A stretch of DNA of 64,000 nt from Paenibacillus uliginis N3/975 (lineage in GTDB: Bacteria; Bacillota; Bacilli; Paenibacillales; Paenibacillaceae): positions 574,837-638,836 of the forward strand of contig NZ_LT840184.1 in assembly GCF_900177425.1 (NCBI RefSeq). The letters run 5' to 3'. Each line of letters opens with the position of its first letter. Positions within the stretch are counted from its first letter, which is position 1. This document shows positions 16,781-24,379 of this stretch, one piece after another. The notes beneath the pieces were generated by a model, which saw nothing but the letters and a program-made list of their open reading frames with translations, did no database searches and was not told the origin of the DNA. A program made the translations under genes and the position numbers.

Positions 16781-17593
16781 GTGAAAGCACTTCTACAGCT
16801 AGCAGATATCCCTCGTAGCACGTATTATTACGCGGTAAAAACGTTTGGGATGCCAGATAGAGATACGGAGTTAAAAGACATTATCCAAGCCATTTATGAG
16901 GAGCATGAGGGGCGCTATGGTTATCGTCGTATTCGTGACGAGTTAGTGAATCGTGGATACCGTGTGAATCATAAAAAGGTACAACGTTTGATGAAAGTAT
17001 TGGGATTAAAATGCTTGGTACGCATGAAAAAATATCGTTCGTACAAAGGGACGGTTGGCAAGATTGCACCGAACATATTAGAACGTAACTTTTACGCTGA
17101 AAAGCCAAATGAGAAGTGGGTTACAGATATTACAGAGTTTAAATTATTTGGAGAAAAGCTGTATTTATCTCCAATGCTAGATCTATACAATGGTGAAATT
17201 ATTACGTATACGATCGGTTCAAGACCGGTCTACTCGCTTGTTTCAACGATGTTAGATCAAGCATGTAGCCGATTAACAGATGAAGATAAGCCCCTTATTC
17301 ATTCTGACCAAGGTTGGCACTATCAGATGAAACAGTATCGTCATGCCCTCAAAGAATGCGGTATCAAGCAAAGTATGTCCCGAAAAGGTAACTGCTACGA
17401 CAACGCTGTCATCGAGAACTTCTTTGGCATCATGAAATCTGAATTTCTGTATTTAAAGGAATTTGAAAGTATCGCACATTTTAAAAAAGAGCTATCAAAA
17501 TACATCGATTATTACAACAACAAGCGTATTAAGGCAAAACTAAAAGGCATGAGTCCGGTACAGTACCGAATTCATGCCCAACAAGTCGCCTAA
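16781..17593 (+). CDS. IS150-type transposase OrfB (DDE integrase part)
   Basis: The frame holds the rve-type catalytic core: the HTH_21-like EEHEGRYGYRRIRDEL, then Asp in WVTDITEF, Asp in HSDQGWHYQ and Glu in NAVIENFFGIMKSE, spaced as in IS3 transposases. A GTG at 16781 is the first start in this frame, but the frame is open back to the slippery site at 16691, so it is probably expressed as the fused OrfAB protein by -1 frameshifting. Confidence 0.92.
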   Translation: MKALLQLADIPRSTYYYAVKTFGMPDRDTELKDIIQAIYEEHEGRYGYRRIRDELVNRGYRVNHKKVQRLMKVLGLKCLVRMKKYRSYKGTVGKIAPNILERNFYAEKPNEKWVTDITEFKLFGEKLYLSPMLDLYNGEIITYTIGSRPVYSLVSTMLDQACSRLTDEDKPLIHSDQGWHYQMKQYRHALKECGIKQSMSRKGNCYDNAVIENFFGIMKSEFLYLKEFESIAHFKKELSKYIDYYNNKRIKAKLKGMSPVQYRIHAQQVA

Positions 17594-17603
17594 TGACATA
17601 ACC

Positions 17604-17628
17604 TGTCTAACTTTATGGGGTCACTTCA
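17604..17628 (-). repeat. Right terminal inverted repeat of the IS150-type element
   Basis: Begins TGTCTAAC and ends GGGGTCACTTCA on the + strand; inverted match to 16181-16205. Confidence 0.88.
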
Positions 17629-17879
17629 GAACCGGTGGTTTTTCTTTTGGTTTGTTTATATATAACATACTTGCCAATAATCGATTCAATAATTTTGAAG
17701 TTGAAAAATCTGACAGTATCCCTATGCAGCTCTGAGCTGCGTTTTAATCTGGGCTAATGTAGCCCCAACTTGAGCTTGATAGTAGACACTCAATCATGTC
17801 CTGCTTTTTCTGTGAGCGGTAGGTATGCCATCAATCAAGCTTCCATGTCCATCACAGATGCAGCACATCGAAGCAAACA

Positions 17880-18266
17880 TCAGCAGGGCAGCGTTTTCCA
17901 ACGATTGAGCTTTCCTTCATAGCGATAGACCCGATAAGCGGAGGAGCCGATGGTCACCAGATCGGTATCCGATTTCGAGATATAAGAAGCAAAGCTTTTG
18001 AGCGATTGCCGAATGCCTTGGGGATAGAAAATACGAGTCGTTTTTAAACCGCTAATGACATGAAAGCCTCGCTCTGCGCACGTTTGAAGCACCGAAGACG
18101 ACGGGTACCACGAGTCCATCAGCACGTAGGTTGGGTACTTGGACATCGGGACGGCTTGAATCATCTCGCAGGCCAGGTCAATTTTACTCGTTCCTTCCGG
18201 GTCGTAACGTTCCGCAGCAAAAGGATACACCTCATCACCCGAACGAAGCAGAAGGTTATATTTTAA
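17880..18266 (-). pseudogene. DDE transposase fragment (IS4/IS701-like)
   Basis: On the minus strand about 128 codons read LLLRSGDEVYPFAAERYDP, EGTSKIDLACEMI and VLMDSWYPSSSVL, followed by FHVISGLKTTRI. The DSWY block with the following Gly-rich hydrophobic segment is typical of DDE transposases of the IS4/IS701 type. Both ends are missing: no terminal repeats, no start region and no last catalytic Glu region are seen. It is unrelated to the intact IS150-type element next to it and marks an older insertion. Confidence 0.7.
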
Positions 18267-18716
18267 GTTATGAGTATCAAAATGATCCTAATTATAACTC
18301 TGTAAACACAATGATAAATTCATCGTGGGTTTACTCGTCTAAGGCTTATGGACAATAAAATGGGACTTGAAGGAGAGTATTATACAGGAAGAGGTAGATT
18401 AAATTATGGGACAATGAAGTTCCAAAAAAACTTAAATATGGTTCGTTTCAAATAATCTGTTCCCTGAATATTCGATATTAAGTAAGAAAGCTAAATGAAT
18501 CATTTTTTAAATTTCCTTACTTAAATAACGTTATAAACTTTGTAGTTTCTAACTTTCTTTTCATGGTAATTTTTAGTGGTTCCAGACTTTTTATTTATCG
18601 TGTTTATCACGTGCTGTTGCAAACCCAATAAAATCAACAAAATTAGTTCCAGAGATTTTTATCACCCGACAATTTAAAATGAAGTCGTATCGTTTATAAA
18701 TAAGATGCACCGTTTT
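18267..18716. other. Stretch without a recognised gene
   Basis: AT-rich sequence of about 450 bases. A + strand fragment near 18268-18358 reads YEYQNDPNYNSVNTMI and ends in a stop, but has no start or homology I recognise. No RNA gene or convincing repeat is seen, and the minus-strand ORF 18591-18899 overlaps the remnant described next and looks like a chance frame. Confidence 0.4.
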
Positions 18717-18746
18717 ACCCCTTTGGATATGATTATCTAAAGGGGT
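18717..18746 (+). repeat. Palindrome preceding a tnsA-like start (copy 1)
   Basis: ACCCCTTTGGATA and TATCTAAAGGGGT form a near-perfect 13-bp stem. Its 3' arm AAAGGGGTG is also the ribosome binding site of the following GTG. The same palindrome plus MSKR-type start occurs at 29040-29066. Confidence 0.75.
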
Positions 18747-18752
18747 GTTTTT

Positions 18753-19041
18753 GTGTCTAAAAGAAAAAGAACATCTAAAGTCGATAAGTGGATTAGAGAA
18801 GGTCGTGGAACTGGCAGTGGGGTAGAATATCAACCATGATATATTACCGGAAGGCCTAGGAGAGAGGGAATTTACAAAGTTAAGCGATGGTATTACCAAA
18901 AGGAGTTACATAATTGCCGAAGTATTTATGATGAGTGGAAGACGACTCAGCATTATTGAGGTAGAACGTGAACGTCATTCCTTATCAACAAGTTACGCAA
19001 TCGGGCCATATTATAGAGTAATAACAAAAATGCAACCATAA
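18753..19041 (+). pseudogene. Internal-deletion remnant of a Tn7-like transposon (possible tnsA 5' end joined to another 3' end)
   Basis: From GTG 18753 the frame reads KRTSKVDKWIREGRGTGSGV, then EYQP, and stops at TGA 18837-18839. This resembles my recollection of the N-terminus of Tn7-like TnsA endonucleases, where Trp follows the Pro. From 18841 another open frame of 66 codons reads ILPEGLGEREFTKLSDGITK and later RRLSIIEVERERHSLST up to TAA 19039. That part could be the C-terminus of a transposon-end gene such as tnsE, but this is weak. The two pieces look fused by loss of everything between them. Family assignment comes from memory of motifs, not a search. Confidence 0.45.
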
Positions 19042-19127
19042 GTTGACAAAGTGCATTCGCCGCGAGATAGAAAGAATAGCAATGTTTTCATACAATATAG
19101 GTAACAAAACGAAAGGGATTGAAGTTA

Positions 19128-19916
19128 ATGACTTTTGGCGAGAAACTTTTTAAGCTAAGAAAAGAAAATGGGCTTTCTCAAGAAGCTTTGGCTGAAAAAT
19201 TAAACACGACAAGACAGGCAGTCAGTAAATGGGAAAATGGTCAGGGGTATCCCGAAACTGAGAAAATTTTGATGATTGGAAATATTTTTGAGGTGTCTAT
19301 CGACTATTTGCTGAGAGATACCGCTGAGCCAAGTCGGGAAAATGATGAAGGGTATTATGTAAGCAAAGAAATGGCTGAAGGGTATTTGTTGAACAAAAGT
19401 AAAGTCAGTAAATATATTGCTTTAGGACTTTTTGTTGTTGCGTTATCTTTTATACCTTATTTCTTTTTTAACCAGGATCCTTCAATGTATTCACTTCCAA
19501 CTATTATTATTGCTACAGTAGGAGTTGGAATAACTGCATCAGCAAATTATTTAGAAGAAGATCAATATAAAATACTGAAGCAGGAACCTTTGCTGTTTGA
19601 CGAAAAATACCTTAAAGAGCTGAAAGTGAGATATGAAAAAATGAAGAAAAAATATGCTGCTCTCATGTTAGTTGGGACTTGTTTATTTATTGCAGGTTTC
19701 TTACCCATTCTATTCGAAAGAAGGGGTATTACATCAGGATTTTTCATACAATATTATCCGATTTGTATCGCTTTGGTAGCAGTCGGTATCTTCATTTTAA
19801 GTCTCACTTCAACCATACTGGATGGATATAAACTTCTGGCTAAAAATGAGGAGTACACTAATCGCATTAGTTTTAAACTAAGAAAAAAGGTAAGGAAAAA
19901 AGTGGATGGAATTTAA
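19128..19916 (+). CDS. XRE-family transcriptional regulator with membrane segments
   Basis: The 262-residue protein carries an HTH_3 domain at residues 1-60 (LRKENGLSQEALAEKLNTTR, then AVSKWENG), a linker, and four hydrophobic segments at about 95-115, 122-140, 180-198 and 208-232. Membrane-bound XRE regulators of this type occur widely in Bacillota and may sense envelope conditions; the signal is unknown. ATG 19128 lies ten bases after AAAGGGA and is preferred to TTG 19119. The next small membrane gene follows by 46 bases and is probably co-transcribed. Confidence 0.75.
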   Translation: MTFGEKLFKLRKENGLSQEALAEKLNTTRQAVSKWENGQGYPETEKILMIGNIFEVSIDYLLRDTAEPSRENDEGYYVSKEMAEGYLLNKSKVSKYIALGLFVVALSFIPYFFFNQDPSMYSLPTIIIATVGVGITASANYLEEDQYKILKQEPLLFDEKYLKELKVRYEKMKKKYAALMLVGTCLFIAGFLPILFERRGITSGFFIQYYPICIALVAVGIFILSLTSTILDGYKLLAKNEEYTNRISFKLRKKVRKKVDGI

Positions 19917-19962
19917 TAACCAACGTAAATATGAACAAAAAAGTGAAAGGAGAACTGGTCAA

Positions 19963-20256
19963 ATGACAGACAAACGAAAAAAAGATCATCCTAATCGAAT
20001 AAGAAGTTGGGTTATTACCCTTGGTGTTTTTCTCATTGTGCAATTAATCTTTATCGCCGTTGATGGCACATCATTGGAACCGAACATAAACGATTCGCGC
20101 AACATAGCAGGTAGGCTTTTACAATCGGAGCTCTTTACGGAATGGATCACTCCTTATAGCTTCCCATTTTTCAACCTGTGCACGGTGATTTGCGTCATTG
20201 CTATACTCGCAAAAGCAGTAACAGACATCTTTTCCAGCATCTTTTCTAGAGAATGA
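19963..20256 (+). CDS. Small membrane protein of unknown function
   Basis: The 97-residue protein has two hydrophobic segments, at about 17-32 and 68-85, and a basic N-terminus (MTDKRKKDHPNRIRSW). No family is recognised. ATG 19963 is supported by AAAGGAG ten bases upstream. It follows the membrane-bound XRE regulator on the same strand and ends before a terminator, so the two form a likely regulator-plus-target unit (inference). Confidence 0.55.
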   Translation: MTDKRKKDHPNRIRSWVITLGVFLIVQLIFIAVDGTSLEPNINDSRNIAGRLLQSELFTEWITPYSFPFFNLCTVICVIAILAKAVTDIFSSIFSRE

Positions 20257-20392
20257 ATCAACCTACTCAAGATTAGTCAAGATGATGATATTTTGGTTTT
20301 TATCTCTTCAAGTATAGGGCGCAATTGTGGAGCAACAAGGTAGAGAATGATCAAACTTTTTTATAAAGCTACAGTGCAAAAAGGATACACTG

Positions 20393-20425
20393 AAACCCAT
20401 TTGTATATGAATGGGTTTTATTTTT
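20393..20425 (+). terminator. Terminator after the XRE/small membrane gene pair
   Basis: AAACCCATT pairs with AATGGGTTT, followed by TATTTTTC. Confidence 0.85.
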
Positions 20426-20544
20426 CGTATTGTATTTATTCAGAACGTCTCGTCAAGCGGAAGATCCACGTTTTAATAAATTGAACTTGAATCCTATAAT
20501 GTATATTATAAATTTAAATAAAATTGATAGTAGGTGTTTCAGTA

Positions 20545-21330
20545 GTGAATAATGATTTGCTTCTGATAAAAGATTTTAGCAAGTTAACTGGCTTATCAAG
20601 AAAAGCTTTGTATATTTATGATGAACATAATATTTTGAACCCTGTGTTTATTCATCCAGATAATGATTACCGATATTATGATAAGAATCAGCTACTAACT
20701 GCTAAACGAATAAATTTGTTGAAACAAGCAGGATTTACCTTGAATGACATCAGTAAAATCATTCATAGAAAGTTATCAGATGATGAAATAAATAACTTGA
20801 TAGAAGAAAAGCTTCAACTGGAAATGAATAAGATAAAAGAGGCAAATCAAGCAATAAATAAATTGAAAGAGCTGAATCATCCGATTGCGATTTTAAATAA
20901 TGAAGTCAATGAAGATTATCTAGAATCATTGATCGTATATGAATATGAATTATTACCAAATGAAAATATATGTGTAGCGCTGAATAATTCAGAGGAAATG
21001 ATTAATGAACTTAATGTTAAAAAAAATGAAAAAATCATCAAATATAAAATGACAGATAATAAAATTCATCCTGTTAGTATCGCCCTGCCATTAGAAAACC
21101 AGGAATTGAATCAATCGGGAGTGACAAGATATTTTGGTTTTCAAACGCAAAAGTTTTTCTGTGAAATTGATCCTTATCAAGAAGAATCGGTATTAAGGAT
21201 AAATGAGATAATGAAAAATAACGAATTAGAATTATCCGAACCATATATTTATGAACGTATATTAACCCCGGATGATTATCTATATTCCTCCAAACGCCTT
21301 TCGGAATTTATTTTTCCGTCTAAGTATTAA
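20545..21330 (+). CDS. MerR-family transcriptional regulator
   Basis: The 261-residue protein has an N-terminal MerR winged-helix domain (FSKLTGLSRKALYIYDEHNI, then DNDYRYYDKNQL) in residues 5-75 and a coiled-coil dimerisation helix at about 80-115. The C-terminal part of about 140 residues resembles GyrI-like ligand-binding domains of BmrR-type regulators only in general size. GTG 20545 is chosen because AGGTG lies eight bases upstream and the family N-terminus starts here. It precedes an SDR gene whose promoter has the stretched spacer typical of MerR targets. Confidence 0.8.
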   Translation: MNNDLLLIKDFSKLTGLSRKALYIYDEHNILNPVFIHPDNDYRYYDKNQLLTAKRINLLKQAGFTLNDISKIIHRKLSDDEINNLIEEKLQLEMNKIKEANQAINKLKELNHPIAILNNEVNEDYLESLIVYEYELLPNENICVALNNSEEMINELNVKKNEKIIKYKMTDNKIHPVSIALPLENQELNQSGVTRYFGFQTQKFFCEIDPYQEESVLRINEIMKNNELELSEPYIYERILTPDDYLYSSKRLSEFIFPSKY

Positions 21331-21334
21331 GTAA

Positions 21335-21365
21335 TTGACCTTACCCTTAGGTTAACCTTTAGACT
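21335..21365 (+). promoter_or_regulatory. MerR-type promoter with 19-bp spacer and palindromic operator
   Basis: TTGACC (21335-21340) and TAGACT (21360-21365) are 19 bases apart. The perfect palindrome AGGTTAACCT (21349-21358) lies inside the spacer, where MerR-family activators bind and untwist overlong promoters. Confidence 0.75.
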
Positions 21366-21388
21366 CTCTTTAAAGGAGGGGTTAACAC

Positions 21389-22144
21389 ATGAAGAACAAT
21401 AATTACGCATTGGTAACAGGAGCTTCTAGAGGAATAGGAAAAGCAATCGCAATCCAACTTGCAAATGATGGGTTCAATTTATTATTACATTATAATCAAA
21501 ATATTGAAAAAGCCAATCAGGTCAAAGAGGAAATTGAATCAATTGGCAGACAAGCACAATTAATTCAAGGTGACTTCAATTCCAGTGAAAGAATTAAAGA
21601 ATTTATTGAGAAAACTAAAAAAATGATAATCCAAGATAATAATGTATCACTGCATACAATCGTTCATAATGCTGGACATGCTACATCAAATGGATTTGGA
21701 GAAGTGGACTATGATGAGTTCGATCGGCTATTCAATGCAAATGTTAAAGCACCATATTTTATTACACAATCTCTAATCGGACTTTTAGAATCCAATGGCA
21801 GGATAATAAACCTATCATCAGGTGTGACACGTATCGCATTTCCTCATATGATGGTATACAGTATGACAAAAGGCGCAATTAATACAATGACGTTTTCACT
21901 AGCAAAGGAATTAGGTGAAAAAGGAATTACGATTAATTCCGTAATGCCTGGAATCATTGATACGGATTCAACTGCTAACTGGCTGCATACAGAAGAAGGT
22001 CAAGAAAATGCAAAGAATATGAGTGCTTTAAAAAGAGAGGGTCAACCAGAAGAAATTGCAAATGTTGTTTCGTTTCTAGCGAGTGAAAAAGCGAGTTTTA
22101 TTACTGGGCATAATATGGATGTAACTGGTGGAAGTCATCTGTAA
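21389..22144 (+). CDS. SDR-family NAD(P)-dependent oxidoreductase (FabG-like)
   Basis: The 251-residue protein is a classical short-chain dehydrogenase: cofactor motif TGASRGIG at residue 10-17, NAG near 93, catalytic Ser in NLSSG near 140 and YSMTK (Tyr-x3-Lys) near 154, with the C-terminal MDVTGGSHL. It probably reduces a carbonyl or oxidises an alcohol; the substrate is unknown. AAAGGAGGGG precedes the ATG. It is driven by the MerR-type promoter just upstream, so it is a likely target of the adjacent regulator. The pair is AT-rich compared with the core genes. Confidence 0.88.
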   Translation: MKNNNYALVTGASRGIGKAIAIQLANDGFNLLLHYNQNIEKANQVKEEIESIGRQAQLIQGDFNSSERIKEFIEKTKKMIIQDNNVSLHTIVHNAGHATSNGFGEVDYDEFDRLFNANVKAPYFITQSLIGLLESNGRIINLSSGVTRIAFPHMMVYSMTKGAINTMTFSLAKELGEKGITINSVMPGIIDTDSTANWLHTEEGQENAKNMSALKREGQPEEIANVVSFLASEKASFITGHNMDVTGGSHL

Positions 22145-22187
22145 TTATTGAAGATTCACAATAAAGTTGGGAACTAAAAATTTTCAC

Positions 22188-22223
22188 AACTACCCGCTAG
22201 TTCTTCTAGAGGGTAGTTTTTTT
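22188..22223 (+). terminator. Terminator after the SDR gene
   Basis: AACTACCC pairs with GGGTAGTT, followed by seven T residues. Confidence 0.88.
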
Positions 22224-22367
22224 ATGGGGATTGAAAATCAGCTTACCTCTTAATTGAGCATAGATACATTTCGGTTCACTTTTTTCATGCCTTAATAAAC
22301 ATTGGAGTCGAAAACTCCTGATGGAGTAATTTAAAGGTCAGTTTTTGACGAGATTTTTCACACTCTC

Positions 22368-22419
22368 TTGACAGCTAAAAATAGTATGCTATTATATTAC
22401 CGACAGGCAGTCGGTCGGT
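22368..22419 (+). promoter_or_regulatory. Promoter and TetR operator of the TetR-MFS-ABC operon
   Basis: TTGACA (22368-22373) and TATTAT (22390-22395) are 16 bases apart. Directly downstream ACCGAC and GTCGGT (22399-22415) form an inverted repeat with a further CGGT, in the position expected for autorepression by the TetR gene 20 bases on. Confidence 0.75.
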
Positions 22420-22440
22420 TTATAATAAGGAGATGTAAAA

Positions 22441-23088
22441 ATGAGAGTTGTAAAAGAAGCGGAGGAACGCAGGAACGAAATACTTGATGCGGCGGATGAG
22501 CTTTTCGGTCAGAAGGGTTTTGACGGCACAAGTACAAACGATATTCTCGAAAAGGTCGGAATTGCGCGGGGAACGCTGTATTATCACTTCAAGTCGAAGG
22601 AGGATATTATGGACGCGTTGATTGAGCGGTATAGTATCCGTATTTTAGGTGCGGCCCAGGAAGTTGCCGCAGATAAAAGCATACCCGTAATCGAGCGCGT
22701 GATCCGCGCTGTAATGGCAATGAACATAAGCGGCGGAAGCAGTGAGGTAATTATGGACCACATTCACAAGCCGCAGAACGCGCTTATGCATCAAAAAATT
22801 GAAAAGGTCATAATCAATGGCGTTCCGCCGATACTGACGGGAATCATCCGCGAGGGCATTGAGCAGGGACTATTCAGCACACCGTTTCCGTATGAATGCA
22901 TGGAAATGGTTGTGATATATGCGAATACCGTTTTTGATGATGATATGGTTACAATGACGAACGAGGAGCGCGGTTCACGAATGCTGGCCTTTGTTTGCAA
23001 CGTAGAAAGGCTGCTCGGTGCAGAAAGTGGAAGTCTTATGGACGCTATGCAGATGTTTGGTGGAGGAGACGGAAGCAGCTATGAATAA
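22441..23088 (+). CDS. TetR/AcrR-family repressor
   Basis: The 215-residue protein has a TetR DNA-binding domain at residues 8-55 (TNDILEKVGIARGTLYYHFK) and a helical ligand domain. AAGGAGATG precedes the ATG. It overlaps the MFS gene by eight bases and heads a four-gene operon with an MFS exporter and a two-protein ABC transporter. Codon use in this operon (many TCG, GCG and CGG-type codons mixed with AT-rich third positions) differs from the flanking genes and suggests transfer from another Bacillota lineage (inference). Confidence 0.88.
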   Translation: MRVVKEAEERRNEILDAADELFGQKGFDGTSTNDILEKVGIARGTLYYHFKSKEDIMDALIERYSIRILGAAQEVAADKSIPVIERVIRAVMAMNISGGSSEVIMDHIHKPQNALMHQKIEKVIINGVPPILTGIIREGIEQGLFSTPFPYECMEMVVIYANTVFDDDMVTMTNEERGSRMLAFVCNVERLLGAESGSLMDAMQMFGGGDGSSYE

Positions 23089-24379
23089 ATCGGGAAAATC
23101 CTTCAGAAAATTTCTTCTATTGTGGTCGGGACAGCTTACTTCAGCAATAGGAAGCGGGCTTACGTCGTTCGGGCTAGGGATTTTTGTTTTCCAGCAGACG
23201 GGAAAGGCATCGGCAATGGCACTTGTAACCTTGCTTGCGTTTATGCCGTCGCTTCTCTTAAGCTCCTATGCGGGAGTACTTGCAGATCGCTATGATCGCA
23301 GACTGTTAATGGTGTTAGGCGATAGTCTTTCCGCAATAGGACTTGTCTACATTCTGATTTGTATGCTTCACGGAGAAGCACAGCTATGGCAGATTTGTGT
23401 GGGAGTTACAATAAGCTCGGTGTTTTCATCGCTGCTTGATCCCGCATACAAAGCTACGGTTACGGATTTGCTTACCGAGGAGCAGTACACTAAGGCAAGC
23501 GGTCTTGTCCAGGTGGCGGGCTCGGCAAAATTTCTGATTTCGCCGATTATTGCAGGATTTTTGCTAACTCTTTCGGATATAAAGCTATTGCTTATAATCG
23601 ACATTTGCACTTTTTTTGTCACCGTTACTAGTACTCTTGTTGTACGCAGCGGTCTTGCTTCCAAGACCTGCGAACAGGCTAAATCGTTTATCCACGAATT
23701 CAAAGAGGGCTGGCGGGCAGTTTCTAAAAACAGAGGTGTGCTTGTTCTTGTGATCATAACATCAGTGCTGACATTTTTCCTCGGATTTATTGAAACACTT
23801 TCCATACCCATGCTGCTTGCTTTCACGGATAGTTCCGTAATTGGAACGATTGAAACTATTGTCGCTTCGGGGATGCTTGTATCAAGTGTGATAATAGGAT
23901 TTCTTCCAATAAAAAAGGGTTATGTGAAAATTCTTACGATTGCGCTGTTTTGTGAAGGAATGTTTATGGCGGCGTTCGGATTTCGTGAACATATCATTTG
24001 GATCAGTGTTTCAGGATTCCTCTTTTTTGCGATGATGCCTTTTGCAAATGTAAGTCTTGATTTTCTTGTTCGCACCAACATTGATAATTCCGTTCAGGGC
24101 AGAGCATGGTCACTTATCGGAGTCATTTCTCAGCTTGGATTTGTTGCGGCTTATGCGCTTTCGGGTGTACTGGCGGATTATGTGTTCACTCCTTTATTAG
24201 TTAACGGCGGAGTGCTTGCTGACAGTGTGGGAAAGATCATCGGCACGGGCAGCGGCAGAGGAACGGGATTTCTCATTATAATCGCTGGGATGCTGTTATG
24301 TGTGACTTCGGTAATTCTGTATAACGCAAAATCAGTTAAAAAGCTAGAAAACAGAGGTGACTTATGTATTACAGAATAA
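23081..24379 (+). CDS. MFS transporter (enterobactin-exporter/multidrug type)
   Basis: The 432-residue protein has about twelve hydrophobic segments and the MFS loop motif DRYDRR after the second one. The start WSGQLTSAIGSGLTSFGLGI is typical of the MFS_3-like group of drug and siderophore exporters. ATG 23081 overlaps the TetR stop in ATGAATAA; the longer frame beginning at 23018 is not supported. Substrate is unknown, but TetR control and the adjacent ABC exporter favour efflux of a toxic compound. Confidence 0.85.
   Translation: MNKSGKSFRKFLLLWSGQLTSAIGSGLTSFGLGIFVFQQTGKASAMALVTLLAFMPSLLLSSYAGVLADRYDRRLLMVLGDSLSAIGLVYILICMLHGEAQLWQICVGVTISSVFSSLLDPAYKATVTDLLTEEQYTKASGLVQVAGSAKFLISPIIAGFLLTLSDIKLLLIIDICTFFVTVTSTLVVRSGLASKTCEQAKSFIHEFKEGWRAVSKNRGVLVLVIITSVLTFFLGFIETLSIPMLLAFTDSSVIGTIETIVASGMLVSSVIIGFLPIKKGYVKILTIALFCEGMFMAAFGFREHIIWISVSGFLFFAMMPFANVSLDFLVRTNIDNSVQGRAWSLIGVISQLGFVAAYALSGVLADYVFTPLLVNGGVLADSVGKIIGTGSGRGTGFLIIIAGMLLCVTSVILYNAKSVKKLENRGDLCITE

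Larger units (their letters stand above)
16181..17628 (+). mobile_element. IS3-family insertion sequence, IS150 group, apparently intact
   Basis: The element is 1448 bp. The left end TGAACTGCACCCC...GTTAGACA matches the reverse complement of the right end (TGAAGTGACCCC...GTTAGACA) over about 25 bases with few mismatches. A 3-bp duplication GAA (16178-16180 and 17629-17631) flanks it. Two overlapping frames orfA and orfB are joined by a slippery A-AAA-AAG at 16691-16697, and the DDE residues are present. It is inserted in the terminator of the preceding operon. Ends, frames and duplication are all intact, which suggests recent transposition. Confidence 0.93.

Noticed and set aside
18591..18899. 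Minus-strand frame of 102 codons
   Set aside because: It crosses the palindrome and the tnsA-like remnant in antisense, and has no recognisable domain.
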